A DNA stretch of 64,000 bases from Roseomonas sp. (GTDB lineage: Bacteria > Pseudomonadota > Alphaproteobacteria > Acetobacterales > Acetobacteraceae). The notes under the pieces were generated by a model. The model did not search any database. It had not been told where the DNA came from and saw nothing but the letters and a program-made list of their open reading frames with translations. The number at the start of each line of letters is the position of its first letter. Position 1 is the first letter of the stretch. Of the stretch, positions 1 through 10,032 are shown piece by piece. Where the stretch lies: assembly GCA_020249825.1 (NCBI GenBank), contig JADCEX010000073.1, positions 1-64,000 of the forward strand, written 5' to 3'. Position numbers and translations under genes: made by a program.

Positions 1-170
1 AAGATCAACATAGCTGAACAGGGAACCAGCCACTGCATCATTGCCACGCATCGCAACCTCGACCAAATGCGAGGACAGTGAATCATAGATACGGAAATCA
101 GGCTATGAATTTCAGCAGCCTGCTAAACCAGTCCCAGCTAGTCTCGAGCGACATATCGCCGAGGTTGGCC

Positions 171-341
171 ATGACCGAGATGACCCTATCCCTGCCTGAT
201 CAGCTTGCCGCTGAAATCAACCGCCGCGCCGAGGCGCTTGGCACCACCGCCGAGGAATGGGTCGCTGCCATGTTAAGCGACATTGCCGCCGACCTGCCGG
301 AAGAACCCGGCAAAGGTGGCGATGAGTGGATTTCCCGCTGA
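171..341 (+). CDS. Small hypothetical protein, possibly ribbon-helix-helix-like (in-frame start inside ORF 78..341)
   Basis: Internal Met gives MTEMTLSLPDQLAAEINRRAEALGTTAEEWVAAML, a beta strand plus helices reminiscent of RHH/antitoxin-like proteins; weak. Confidence 0.4.
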   Translation: MTEMTLSLPDQLAAEINRRAEALGTTAEEWVAAMLSDIAADLPEEPGKGGDEWISR

Positions 342-405
342 AGCCTGCGGCCCCGCCCGGTTGAGGCTTTACAAGGCAAGGGCCAACGCCTAACCGGCGC
401 GGCCC

Positions 406-1365
406 ATGTCCTTCTTCGAAATCCTGCCACCCCCGGTCCTGTTCTTCGCGCTTGGCTTCGCGGCTGCGGCGCTGCGTTCCGATCTTTCCGTCCCCGATGC
501 GCTGGCCAAGACGCTTTCCCTGTATTTGATGATGGCGATTGGCCTGAAGGGCGGCATTGCCATTGCGCAGCCAGGCGCCTCGGCCGGGCTGATCCCTGCC
601 TTGGCCTTTGGCATCGCACTTTCGGCATTATTGCCGCTGCCGGCCTATGCGCTGCTGCGTGCCGCAACACCGCTTGATTCGGCAACGGCGGCGGCGGTTT
701 CCGCCCATTATGGCTCGGTCAGCGTGGTGACTTTCGCCGCCGCCGTTGGGCAATTGAATGCGACCAATACGCCCTATGAGGGTTTCATGCCCGCCGTGCT
801 GGCCGCCATGGAAACCCCGGCGATTCTGACCGCGCTTTTGCTGGCGCGGCGTGGTGGCGCGGCGACCTCGGGCGGGGCACGGGAAATGGCGCGGGAAGTG
901 TTTTTGAATGGGTCTGTCGTGCTGCTGCTCGGCGCCTTTTTGATTGGCTGGTTGGGTGGGGCGGCCGCCGATCGGCAGCTTTCGCCCTTCATCACCGCGC
1001 TTTTCCCCGGTGCGCTGTGCCTGTTTTTGCTTGAGATGGGGCTGACGGCCGCCCGGCGGCTCCGTGATCGGGGGCGGGGGCTGGATGCGCGGCTGATCGG
1101 CTTTGCCATTATCATGCCGCTGATTGGCGGCGCGGCGGGCTTGGCCGGCGGGTTGCTGGTGGGGCTTTCCACGGGCGGTGTCGGGCTGATGGCGGTGCTG
1201 GGGGCATCGGCTTCCTATATCGCGGTGCCGGCGGCAATGCGGTTGGCGTTGCCTTCCGCCGATGCCGGGATTTACGTGACCCTTTCCTTGGCGATCACCT
1301 TCCCCTTCAATGTGCTGGCTGGCATCCCGCTTTGGCTTTGGGCGGCGCGGCTGGCCACACAATAA
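406..1365 (+). CDS. SbtA-type sodium-dependent bicarbonate transporter family permease
   Basis: 319 aa multi-TM protein; N-term MSFFEILPPPVLFFALGFAAAALRSDLSVP...LYLMMAIGLKGG typical of the SbtA (DUF897) family; followed by a PII-like gene. Confidence 0.8.
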   Translation: MSFFEILPPPVLFFALGFAAAALRSDLSVPDALAKTLSLYLMMAIGLKGGIAIAQPGASAGLIPALAFGIALSALLPLPAYALLRAATPLDSATAAAVSAHYGSVSVVTFAAAVGQLNATNTPYEGFMPAVLAAMETPAILTALLLARRGGAATSGGAREMAREVFLNGSVVLLLGAFLIGWLGGAAADRQLSPFITALFPGALCLFLLEMGLTAARRLRDRGRGLDARLIGFAIIMPLIGGAAGLAGGLLVGLSTGGVGLMAVLGASASYIAVPAAMRLALPSADAGIYVTLSLAITFPFNVLAGIPLWLWAARLATQ

Positions 1366-1382
1366 TCAAGGGGAGACGGGAC

Positions 1383-1685
1383 ATGCACGCGCGCAAAAGG
1401 ATCGAAATTGTCGTGGAGGCTGTGCGGGCGGAGGCCGTGACCCTGCTGCTGGACCGCATGGGGGCGACAGGTTGGACGATTCTGCCCGTGCTGGCCGGGC
1501 GCGGCCATCAGGGGATTCGCCGTGCCGGGGACCCGGGCGGGGTGGATGATAATGTGCTGGTGCTCTGCATCACCTCGGCCGAGGTCGCATCCCGCGTCCT
1601 GGCGGCGGAGGGTGAATTGCTCGGCGCAAGGCCTGCCATTGTGACGGTGTCGGAGTGCCAGGTGCTGCGGGCGGATCATTTTTGA
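1383..1685 (+). CDS. PII-like (SbtB-like) small regulatory protein
   Basis: 100 aa, MHARKRIEIVVEAVRAEAVTLLLDRMGATGWTILPVLAGRGHQG...; ferredoxin-like PII pattern; immediately downstream of the SbtA-like gene; ATG 1383 used. Confidence 0.7.
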   Translation: MHARKRIEIVVEAVRAEAVTLLLDRMGATGWTILPVLAGRGHQGIRRAGDPGGVDDNVLVLCITSAEVASRVLAAEGELLGARPAIVTVSECQVLRADHF

Positions 1686-1723
1686 TACGCGGTTTTGGTT
1701 GACCTTTTGCCCGCCGCAGGCCC

Positions 1724-1763
1724 AGAGCGAGTTGCGTTCACATGGATTCACGCAACACGCTCT
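1724..1763. repeat. Imperfect inverted repeat (AGAGCG-a-GTTGCGT / ACGCAAC-a-CGCTCT)
   Basis: Arms 1724-1737 and 1750-1763 complementary except one A/A mismatch; 12-nt loop; intergenic. Confidence 0.75.
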
Positions 1764-1789
1764 ACGTCGCTGTTTTTCGAGCATCTTCA

Positions 1790-1817
1790 CACGTTCAGAT
1801 GATTCCATCTGAACGTG
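1790..1817. repeat. Perfect 12-bp inverted repeat with 4-nt loop (CACGTTCAGATG-ATTC-CATCTGAACGTG)
   Basis: Read directly from sequence; intergenic; no U-tract on either side. Confidence 0.85.
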
Positions 1818-1837
1818 ATCTACTCTAGGGGAGGCTT

Positions 1838-2764
1838 ATGCAAGGATCACCCCGCGCGAGCTTTGGCGTCGGCACTGCCAGACGAGTCTTCGGGCTTGGG
1901 CTGATGGCGCTGTTGCTGGCGACCATGCCGAGCGGGGTATTCGCGGCTGCTGAGGCGCCGGCCCAAGCACCCCGCCAGCAACGCCCTGCCGCCGCCAATG
2001 CCGCCGCGCGCCCCGCGCCGCCGGCCTTGCCCGAAGCTTGGGGGCTGTGTTCGACGGCGATTGCGGCGGCTGAGCGTGAGGCGGGGCTACCGGCTGGTTT
2101 GCTCGGCGCCATTGCCAAGGTTGAAACCGGGCGCCGCGCGCCGGATGGCAGCGTGCAGCCCTGGCCCTGGTCCTATAACGCCGCCGGTGATGGCCGTTAC
2201 GCTGCTTCGAACGCTGAGGCGTTGCAGGAAGTGCGCGCACTTCAGGCGCGTGGCGTGCGCTCCATTGATATTGGCTGCATGCAGGTCAATCTGTTGCACC
2301 ACCCGCAGGCCTTTGCCAGCCTGGAAGCGGGTTTCGACCCCGCAACGAATATCGCCTATGCGGTGCGGTTTTTGCGGGAATTGCATGCGCGTACTGGCGA
2401 TTGGAACCAGGCCGTTGCGATGTATCATTCCGCGACCCCGGAACGTGGCCTGATCTATCAGCAGCGCGTGATGGCGGCGCTGCATGGGCATGGCTTTGTA
2501 CCCGGCCCTGCGCCTGGGGTGATCCCCTTGCCCGGCCCTGCCATGGCGGGGCTTTGCGCTTCCGGGCGCGGTGCAGTGATGCTGATTGGCGCGCGTGAAC
2601 CAAGCCTGAAGCCCGTACCGACGACGCCCGAGGTTGAGCTTCGCCTGCGCGGTACCGCGCCCCCTGGCCCGGCGGCGCGGACGCGCATCATGTGCCTGCC
2701 CAAGGCCAGCAATGCACCGATGGAAGTGGCAGAGGCACGGCCAACAACAGCCGCGCGGCGTTGA
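1838..2764 (+). CDS. Lytic transglycosylase domain-containing protein
   Basis: Signal-like N-terminus; CSTAIAAAEREAGLPAGLLGAIAKVETGRR, IDIGCMQVNLLHHP and AMYHSATPERG match SLT catalytic-domain patterns. Confidence 0.8.
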   Translation: MQGSPRASFGVGTARRVFGLGLMALLLATMPSGVFAAAEAPAQAPRQQRPAAANAAARPAPPALPEAWGLCSTAIAAAEREAGLPAGLLGAIAKVETGRRAPDGSVQPWPWSYNAAGDGRYAASNAEALQEVRALQARGVRSIDIGCMQVNLLHHPQAFASLEAGFDPATNIAYAVRFLRELHARTGDWNQAVAMYHSATPERGLIYQQRVMAALHGHGFVPGPAPGVIPLPGPAMAGLCASGRGAVMLIGAREPSLKPVPTTPEVELRLRGTAPPGPAARTRIMCLPKASNAPMEVAEARPTTAARR

Positions 2765-2771
2765 ACGGTTT

Positions 2772-2786
2772 CGGAAGGCTCTTCCG
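2772..2786. terminator. Short hairpin between convergent genes, possible terminator
   Basis: CGGAAG-GCT-CTTCCG followed by TTTCC; lies between stops of convergent CDS ending at 2764 and 2798. Confidence 0.3.
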
Positions 2787-2797
2787 TTTCCGCCCAA

Positions 2798-5700
2798 TTA
2801 GGGAAGAACGAAAAGCGCCAGGATATCCTGCATGGTCATGTTCTGCGCGAGGATCACGTCATCCCCCGCGCCGCCATTCATGCTATTCGCAAGCCCATTG
2901 CCGATGATGATATCAGCGCCGCTGCTGCCGGTGACGGTGATGCTGGTCACGCCCGCGGCAATCATGATCTGTTCGACATGGTTTGGCATGGCGTAGCTGA
3001 CCGACGCAATGATGGTTTCGAAACCGCCTTGAGGCAATTCAATAACCCGGTCGGCCGCATTGTCCACATAGAACAGGTCATTGCCACTACCGCCATCCAT
3101 GGTATCGGCGCCGGTCCCGCCGTTGAGGGTATCGTGACCGCCCAATCCCCTGAGTGAATCATTGCCGCCGAGACCATTCATCTGGTTGTCAGCTTCCGTT
3201 CCCGTCATGACATCATCAGTGTCAACTGGTCCCGTGCCGGTGCCCGAAACGGCGATGGCGGATGAAGACATCACTGTCAGGCTACCATTGGTGAAGGCGG
3301 CGATGCCGATACTTGTTGTACCTTGCACCCAGCCTGCATCGGTAAAGTTGATCGTGCTGGTGGCATCGCCGTAAATCATCAGCTGGCCGGCGCCGGATAC
3401 TTGCTGGATGATCGCTGCAGAAAGCGTGAGCGCCCAACTACCGCCGTTAAGGTCAATAGCTTCGATGCCTGTGACGTTGGTGAGCGGCAGGAATGGCTCG
3501 GCGTAGAAGGGCTGATCCCCGCCCGCAGCACTGGCAAGCTGCGACAGGCCACTGCTTTCCGGATCACCCAATGGGCTGAGCGTGTCATTCCCTGACATGC
3601 CTTCCAGGGTCAAGCTGCCCGAGACGCGCAAACGTATCAGGTCATCGCCAGCACCACCCGAGACAAAGATCGAATCCAGGAACCCGGATAGATCACCAAT
3701 GATGGTATCATTGTTTCCTTCGCCCATGACGGTCGCGTCACCGAAGCCCGCAACAGTCAAAGCGTCATTGCCGTCACCACCACGAATGCTGTCAAACCCG
3801 CCGCGGCCCTCAATCACGTCATGTCCCGAACCACCGAGAAGCGTATCGCTGGAAGCGGAACCCAAGACGGTATCGTCACCGCCTTCGCCATTGAAAAGCC
3901 CGGTGACGCTTGGACTAAAGAGCATCTCGGGAGATGCCAGGAGCAAATCATTCCCTTCGCCGCCAATCAGGGTATCGGCGGTCGAGAGATAGTTTATCTC
4001 ACCGCCCGGGCCTGACGCGGCAAAGAGCGTGTCATCGCCGATGCCGCCCGAAAGAGAATCCGAGCCCTCTCCTCCATCCAGCACATCATTTCCATTGGCG
4101 CCATGAAGGGTATCATCGCCACGAGCACCAAAAAGGCTTTCGACGCCGCTTCCACCCAAAAGACTGTCATGGAAATCCGAGCCTAGTGCTGCCTCAAAGC
4201 CGGAGAGGCTATCCGTACCGCCCAATCCATCCTGAGCGCGCTCTGTACCGAAGTTCACGGTAACGGCACTGGTTGCAGCGCTGTAGTCAACCGTATCATT
4301 GCCGCCTGAGCCCGCCAGGTTATCGGCGCCGGCGCCACCGGCCAGAAGGTTATCACCGCCACTGCCAAGCAGCGTATCATCATTGTCGCCGCCACGCGCA
4401 TTTTCAATGCTGATCAGCGTATCGGCATCACCGCCTGCCGCATTGAAACCGCGTCCAATGGCGAGATTGACACTGACTGCCCCTGCGGCGCCAGTGTAGT
4501 CCACCATATCGGTGCCATTGCCACCATTGATGGCGTCAAGCCCGTCAAAGGGACGCAGGATATTGTTGTTGCCATCACCAAGCAGCGAATCGGCGAGGTA
4601 TGATCCCGCTACATTCCGAACTTGCAATAGACTATCGATGCCGTCATGCCGGTCCTGTGCGATCCCCAATGCAAGATTCACCGTGACACCATGGGTGGCG
4701 CTGCCGCTGCGATAATCCGCGAAAAACAGTGGGGCAGGTCCAAAGCTTTCGATCGTGTCATTGCCGCCCGCGCCGTCAAAGGATAATGCGCTGCCGGTAC
4801 CGGTACTGAAGACTTCCGCATCATCATGGCCCGCTGTGCCTTGAAGAACTTCCATGCCAGTTACTGAGGCGATTTGCGATCCGCTACGCCAGACAGTGGC
4901 GCCATGTGAGATGCCACTTGCGCCCGACCCCATAGAGGTTCCGAAGAATGAAATGGAAATCGCTGAACCTTCAAAATAGACCAGATCACCAGTGCCGTTG
5001 CCGGCATTGATCTGGTCACTACCGCCCAGACCGCCGGTCAGCGTGTCATTGCCAGCGCCACCGGAAAGGTTATTGCCGTTTTCATTGCCGCGGATGCTGT
5101 CCCCAAAATCGGAGCCGATGATGCCGCCAATCCCGATCAAGGTATCCACCGCGCCACCGGTTTCAGAGGCGCGCCCGGTCTGCAGATTGACCGAGACGGC
5201 GCCGACAGCATCGGCATAGGAGGCGTAGTCATATGAATTGTAGCCGCTGATACCCACCAGCGAATCGCTGCCCGCGCCGCCCGCCAGCGTATCCGCGCTT
5301 TCGTTCTGCAAATAGGTGATCAGGGTGCCTTCGTAATTGCCGATCACAAGATCATCCAGGCCATCGCCATTGATATCCGCCGCGGTGGGCCTGGCATCCA
5401 TGCCAACATCAATGCCGTTGAAGGGATTATTGGCGCCGGTCAGTTCAACATGAGATGCGCCGTCATTGCGCCAGACACGCAGCAGGCCGTCCGGTGTCCC
5501 AACGAGAAAATCAAGATCATTGTCGCCATCAATATCGAGATAGGCATTGCCGGTCGAGGAGATGGAGCCGGTTCGGCCCGAATAAGGGCCAGGCACCAGT
5601 GCGTAGCCTGAAGAAGTGTTTTCATAGAGCCAGAGACCGCCCCTGAAAAAGGTAAGATCATCAACCCCATCGCCGTCAAAATCAGCAAGGGTCAGATTCT

Positions 5701-7003
5701 GGAAGCTTGGGTAAGTTACGGGAAAAAAGGCGATATTCAGAAAAGGATTTTCGGCATTTGTCAGTAGCGTAAAACCTGTCCCGCCATCATTGCGATAAAC
5801 GCGAAGTCCACCGCTATTGGCGCCAATCAGCAAATCCGCATCCCCGTCGCGATCTATATCACCGAGCGTAATGACTGCTGCTTCGGGAAAATTCGTCGCC
5901 AAAACCGGGAATGGGCTGCCGCCCCAGGCACCATAGACACCATTGTCATTTCGATATGCATAGAGCGCGCTGGAACCGGTACCCCCGACATAGGTGGTAC
6001 CCGCGACCAGCAGATCGAGATCGCCATCATTATCCAAATCGGCGAAGGCTGGGCTTGAACGATTGACAACATCTATGCCGGAAAGTGCGCCAGAGGAATC
6101 CAGCGAAAACCCCTCACTTCCCCCACCACCCACCAGCGTATCCGCGCCATCATTGCCCAGAAGAAAATCAGCGCCCGCGCCACCGAAGATGCTGTCATCC
6201 CCGCCACCACCTAGCGCGGTATCATGACCGGCAAGCCCATCATAGGTGTCATTGCCGTCAGCCAAATCTATAGAGTCATTTCCAGATGTACCGATCAGAT
6301 TCTCGGCAGCGCTGATCATGATGGGCTCTTCCAGCCCTAATGAAGCTATTGCAAGGGGCGCGGCTTCTTCACCGCTTGGCGCGGTGCTGGGGGCGCTGCC
6401 GCCATAAAGCCGGTCCGAACCACCACCGCCGGAAATGATATCCGAACCATCTTCGCCCGCCAGCGTGTCATCACCAGCGCCGCCGCCAAGGAAATCATCC
6501 CCAGCCCCGCCCAGCAGGCAGTCATTCCCCCCGCCGGACAGGATGTAATCATTGTCATTGCCGCCCACGACCGTGAAGGCGCCGCCATCTTCCTGCAGGG
6601 TGAGGGTGCCGCCATCCGTTCGGATTCTCTCAATGCCCACAAAGCGGGTAATGACGCCGCCTGCGGAAACCACATAGGTATCGGCAGCGTTCTCCAGATT
6701 GATCGTTACCGAACCAAAGCCGGAGAAATCAGCGACATCATTGCCGGCACCACCAAAGAGATAATCGAGGCCGCTACCCCCCTTCAGCGTATCATCGCCA
6801 TCGCCGCCCAAAAGCGTATCGGCATCAGCACCACCATCCAGCCAATCATCATCATTGCCGCCAAGGAGCGAATCATTCCCTCCATCGCCCGCGATGGAAT
6901 CATTTCCGCCGAGCCCCTGATAGGTATCATTGCCCGCGAGCAGGGCGATCGTGTCATTCCCTTCGGTCCCGGACAAATTGTCATCGCCAATGGCGCCAGA
7001 CAT
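2798..7003 (-). CDS. Large RTX calcium-binding protein with embedded FG-GAP/VCBS repeats, probable type I secretion substrate
   Basis: 1401 aa; many GGxGxDxLxGGxGxD nonapeptides (e.g. GGNDSIAGDGGNDSLLGG); central block of LADFDGDGVDDL, LGDIDRDGDADLLIG, AADINGDGLDDLVIG; no N-terminal signal; hydrophobic C-term ...LALFVLP. Confidence 0.9.
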   Translation of the reverse strand: MSGAIGDDNLSGTEGNDTIALLAGNDTYQGLGGNDSIAGDGGNDSLLGGNDDDWLDGGADADTLLGGDGDDTLKGGSGLDYLFGGAGNDVADFSGFGSVTINLENAADTYVVSAGGVITRFVGIERIRTDGGTLTLQEDGGAFTVVGGNDNDYILSGGGNDCLLGGAGDDFLGGGAGDDTLAGEDGSDIISGGGGSDRLYGGSAPSTAPSGEEAAPLAIASLGLEEPIMISAAENLIGTSGNDSIDLADGNDTYDGLAGHDTALGGGGDDSIFGGAGADFLLGNDGADTLVGGGGSEGFSLDSSGALSGIDVVNRSSPAFADLDNDGDLDLLVAGTTYVGGTGSSALYAYRNDNGVYGAWGGSPFPVLATNFPEAAVITLGDIDRDGDADLLIGANSGGLRVYRNDGGTGFTLLTNAENPFLNIAFFPVTYPSFQNLTLADFDGDGVDDLTFFRGGLWLYENTSSGYALVPGPYSGRTGSISSTGNAYLDIDGDNDLDFLVGTPDGLLRVWRNDGASHVELTGANNPFNGIDVGMDARPTAADINGDGLDDLVIGNYEGTLITYLQNESADTLAGGAGSDSLVGISGYNSYDYASYADAVGAVSVNLQTGRASETGGAVDTLIGIGGIIGSDFGDSIRGNENGNNLSGGAGNDTLTGGLGGSDQINAGNGTGDLVYFEGSAISISFFGTSMGSGASGISHGATVWRSGSQIASVTGMEVLQGTAGHDDAEVFSTGTGSALSFDGAGGNDTIESFGPAPLFFADYRSGSATHGVTVNLALGIAQDRHDGIDSLLQVRNVAGSYLADSLLGDGNNNILRPFDGLDAINGGNGTDMVDYTGAAGAVSVNLAIGRGFNAAGGDADTLISIENARGGDNDDTLLGSGGDNLLAGGAGADNLAGSGGNDTVDYSAATSAVTVNFGTERAQDGLGGTDSLSGFEAALGSDFHDSLLGGSGVESLFGARGDDTLHGANGNDVLDGGEGSDSLSGGIGDDTLFAASGPGGEINYLSTADTLIGGEGNDLLLASPEMLFSPSVTGLFNGEGGDDTVLGSASSDTLLGGSGHDVIEGRGGFDSIRGGDGNDALTVAGFGDATVMGEGNNDTIIGDLSGFLDSIFVSGGAGDDLIRLRVSGSLTLEGMSGNDTLSPLGDPESSGLSQLASAAGGDQPFYAEPFLPLTNVTGIEAIDLNGGSWALTLSAAIIQQVSGAGQLMIYGDATSTINFTDAGWVQGTTSIGIAAFTNGSLTVMSSSAIAVSGTGTGPVDTDDVMTGTEADNQMNGLGGNDSLRGLGGHDTLNGGTGADTMDGGSGNDLFYVDNAADRVIELPQGGFETIIASVSYAMPNHVEQIMIAAGVTSITVTGSSGADIIIGNGLANSMNGGAGDDVILAQNMTMQDILALFVLP

Positions 7004-7318
7004 CCAAACTCTCCCCGCAAGACTGAATTCCCAGGTGCGTATCAGTTTTAATTCGCATTACCGGACACGCCCTGAACGTTTATTCGGTCGCATGTCCCAT
7101 ACAGCCCGGTGCTTTCACTTGGCCCGAACACGCTCCGCAGCGCATTGAAACACCCAGCGCCTAAAACCCTTTATGAATAAAAGTTTACGTCCGCGTGAGG
7201 CGTTTTGGCAATCAGGAAATCACTTGGAGCGGAATGAAATGGGGATACAAATGGGGGATCCGCGCCGCAACCTTGGGTTGTAATCCCGAAGAAAAGCGGA
7301 AAATCTGAACTCCGAGCC

Positions 7319-8593
7319 TTATCCAGCCCCAATCCGCGCAAGCCCGCCCATGTAAGGCCGCAACACCTCAGGAATGGCGATGCTGCCATCCGCCTGCTGG
7401 TGCGTTTCCAGCACCGCAATCAGCGCGCGCCCCACCGCCACACCGGACCCGTTCAGCGTATGGAGGAAATTCGTGCCCTTGGCATCCTTGGCGCGGTAGC
7501 GCGCGCCCATGCGCCGTGCCTGGAAATCCCGGCAATTGGAGCAGGATGAAATCTCTCGCCACGCGCCCTGGCCCGGCAGCCAGACTTCCAGATCATAGGT
7601 CCGTGCGGCGCCAAAACCCGTATCGCCGGCACAAAGAATGATCCGCCGCCACACCAGGCCCAATTCAGTCAGCACGCGTTCCGCGCAGCGCGTCATGCGT
7701 TCATGTTCGGCGTCGCTGTCTTCCGGCTTCACGATGGAAACCAATTCAACCTTGGCGAATTGATGCTGGCGCAGCATGCCGCGCGTATCGCGCCCGGCGC
7801 TGCCGGCTTCAGAACGGAAACAGGGCGAAAGCGCGGTCAGGCGCAAGGGCAGATCAACCTCTGCCTTGATTTCCTGCGCGGCGAAATTGGTCAGCGGCAC
7901 TTCCGCGGTTGGAATGAGCCAGCGGCCATCGATGGTGCGGAAAAGATCATCGGCAAATTTCGGCAATTGGCCGGTGCCATACATGGTGGTGTCATTCACC
8001 AATAAGGGCACGGCGCTTTCGGTATATCCATGCGCCTCGGTATGCAGATTGAGCATCCATTGCCCGAGTGCCCGTTCCAGCCGCGCAAGCGCGCCTTTCA
8101 GCACCGTGAAACGCGCACCAGCGAGCTTGGCCGCGGTGGTAAAATCCATCAGCCCAAGCGCCTCGCCCAATTCGAAATGCTGCTTGGGCGTGAAGGGAAA
8201 CTCAGGTGGCGCGCCATGCTGGTGCTGCACCACATTGGCGCTTTCATCGCGCCCGTCGGGCACTTCGGCGTCAAGGGTATTGGGTAGCGTTTCCAGCAGC
8301 GCATTCTGCGCGGCTTCAGCCTTTGCGGCTTCCGCTTCAAGGGCTGCCATGTCATCGCGCAGTTGCACCGCTTCGGTTTCCAGTGCCGCGGTATCGGCGC
8401 CCTGGCGCTTGGCGATGCCGATATCTTTCGAAAGCGCATTGCGCCGCGCCTGCTTTTCCTGCAGCGCCGTTTGCGCCGCGCGCCGCGCCTCATCATGCGC
8501 CAGAATGCCCGCCGCTGCCGGGGCGAGGCCGCGCCGCGCCAAAGCCGCATCGAAAGCGGCCGGGTCGGCGCGCAATTGCCTTATGTCATGCAT
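7319..8593 (-). CDS. serS: Seryl-tRNA synthetase
   Basis: [23 protein letters not shown]-terminal coiled coil; class II motifs [34 protein letters not shown]; 424 aa. Confidence 0.97.
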   Translation of the reverse strand: MHDIRQLRADPAAFDAALARRGLAPAAAGILAHDEARRAAQTALQEKQARRNALSKDIGIAKRQGADTAALETEAVQLRDDMAALEAEAAKAEAAQNALLETLPNTLDAEVPDGRDESANVVQHQHGAPPEFPFTPKQHFELGEALGLMDFTTAAKLAGARFTVLKGALARLERALGQWMLNLHTEAHGYTESAVPLLVNDTTMYGTGQLPKFADDLFRTIDGRWLIPTAEVPLTNFAAQEIKAEVDLPLRLTALSPCFRSEAGSAGRDTRGMLRQHQFAKVELVSIVKPEDSDAEHERMTRCAERVLTELGLVWRRIILCAGDTGFGAARTYDLEVWLPGQGAWREISSCSNCRDFQARRMGARYRAKDAKGTNFLHTLNGSGVAVGRALIAVLETHQQADGSIAIPEVLRPYMGGLARIGAG

Positions 8594-8617
8594 GTCGCAG
8601 ACCCTTCAGCCGTCTCG

Positions 8618-9415
8618 TTAGGTCTTGGAATTTTCGTCCGAGGACTTCCGTGCCATCCAACTCGCCGTCAGGATGGAAAGTTCATAAAGCAGGATCAGCG
8701 GCACGGCCAAACCGATCTGGCTGATCACATCGGGCGGCGTCAGCACGGCAGCGGCCACGAACATGCCAACAATGGCGTAGCGCCGGCCCTTCTTCAGGCT
8801 GTCCACACTCAGAATACCAACCCGACACAACAGCGTCAGCAGCACCGGCAATTGAAACGCAATGCCAAAGGCCAGGATCATGTGCATGACCAGCGACAGG
8901 TATTCGCCAACCTTCGCTTCCAACTGCACCGGAATACCGCCTGATCCTGGCATGGTTTCGAAGGAGATGAAGAATTGCCAGGCCAGCGGGAAGATGAAGT
9001 AATAGGCCAGCGCCGCCCCGGCAAGGAACAGGAAGGGTGACGCGATCAGGAAGGGCATGATGGCCCGCTTTTCGCTGCGATAGAGCCCCGGCGCGACAAA
9101 CAGCCAAAGCTGTGTCGCCCACATTGGGAAGGAAAAGAATACCGCGCCAAAAAACGCCACCTTCAAATAGGTGAAGAAGGCTTCATACAGCGCAGTGAAG
9201 ATCATGCGCCGATCAGCACCACCCTGCTTGGCCAGCACATCGGCCAAAGGCTGCGCCAGAAAGGCGTAAATCTGCGCTGAAAAATAATAGCAGACCGCGA
9301 AAGCCGCCGCGAAACCCCCGATAGACCAAAGCAGCCGCGTCCGCAGCTCCTTCAAGTGGTCCATCAAAGGCATCGCCTTATCGTCTATGTGGTCGTCATC
9401 CCGGGTGGTGGACAC
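8618..9415 (-). CDS. tatC: Sec-independent protein translocase subunit TatC
   Basis: MPLMDHLKELRTRLLWSIGGFAAAF...; six TM; TatC family. Confidence 0.96.
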   Translation of the reverse strand: MSTTRDDDHIDDKAMPLMDHLKELRTRLLWSIGGFAAAFAVCYYFSAQIYAFLAQPLADVLAKQGGADRRMIFTALYEAFFTYLKVAFFGAVFFSFPMWATQLWLFVAPGLYRSEKRAIMPFLIASPFLFLAGAALAYYFIFPLAWQFFISFETMPGSGGIPVQLEAKVGEYLSLVMHMILAFGIAFQLPVLLTLLCRVGILSVDSLKKGRRYAIVGMFVAAAVLTPPDVISQIGLAVPLILLYELSILTASWMARKSSDENSKT

Positions 9416-9424
9416 GGAAATTCC

Positions 9425-9919
9425 TCAAGCGCTGGCGGCGGGTGGGGTGGATGACGAAACAGGCGGGGCAGGCGCGGTTTCAGGCGTGGGCGGCAATGGT
9501 GCGGCAAAGCGCGCGACTGTGGGCGGCACGAAGGAAGGCGCATCAGGTGCCGGCGGCAATTCCGGCGGGACATAGGGGGCGGGCGGCGGCGGCATGAAAG
9601 TATCGCGCAGCGGGTCTTCGGCTATGGTTTTTTTCAGCGTGCCATCCGAATCCACGGCTTTTTCGATTTCGCCCTTCAGGTCGAAGCTGCGGATATCGTT
9701 GATGGTGCTCTTCATTTCCTGGATGGAATTGCGCACATCATCAAGCTTCGCTTCGCGCACCAGCTCATCCGCCTGTTGCTGGAATTCGCCAGCCATACGG
9801 CGCAGCTTCTGGACACCCTTCGCGACACCGCGAATGGCCTCCGGCAAGTCTTTCGGACCGATAATGACAACGGCCACCACCGCGATCACCGCGATTTCTG
9901 ACCAGGCGAGGTCGAACAT
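9425..9919 (-). CDS. tatB: Sec-independent protein translocase subunit TatB
   Basis: MFDLAWSEIAVIAVVAVVIIGPKDLPEAIRGVAKGV; TatB N-terminal motif and acidic/proline-rich tail; next to tatC. Confidence 0.93.
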   Translation of the reverse strand: MFDLAWSEIAVIAVVAVVIIGPKDLPEAIRGVAKGVQKLRRMAGEFQQQADELVREAKLDDVRNSIQEMKSTINDIRSFDLKGEIEKAVDSDGTLKKTIAEDPLRDTFMPPPPAPYVPPELPPAPDAPSFVPPTVARFAAPLPPTPETAPAPPVSSSTPPAASA

Positions 9920-10032
9920 GCGCTCCTTTGTCCTGCGCGCGTTAATCCGGCAGGGGAAGTCCCGTTAGCAGGAAGCCGGATGCGCGCCAACAGCCCCGAT
10001 ATGGGCCGCCATGGGCATTCATGAAAGCACCT

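Noticed and set aside
1-81. Partial frame (KINIAEQGTSHCIIATHRNLDQMRGQ*) at the left edge
   Set aside because: Probably the 3' end of a real gene, but too short to identify.
3582-6273. Several + strand Pro/Ser-rich ORFs across the RTX gene
   Set aside because: Reverse-complement by-products of Gly/Asp-rich RTX repeats.
2798-7003. Repetitive DNA that might be mistaken for a CRISPR or tandem array
   Set aside because: Repeats are degenerate protein-coding RTX nonapeptides, not identical direct repeats with spacers. No CRISPR array seen anywhere in the window.
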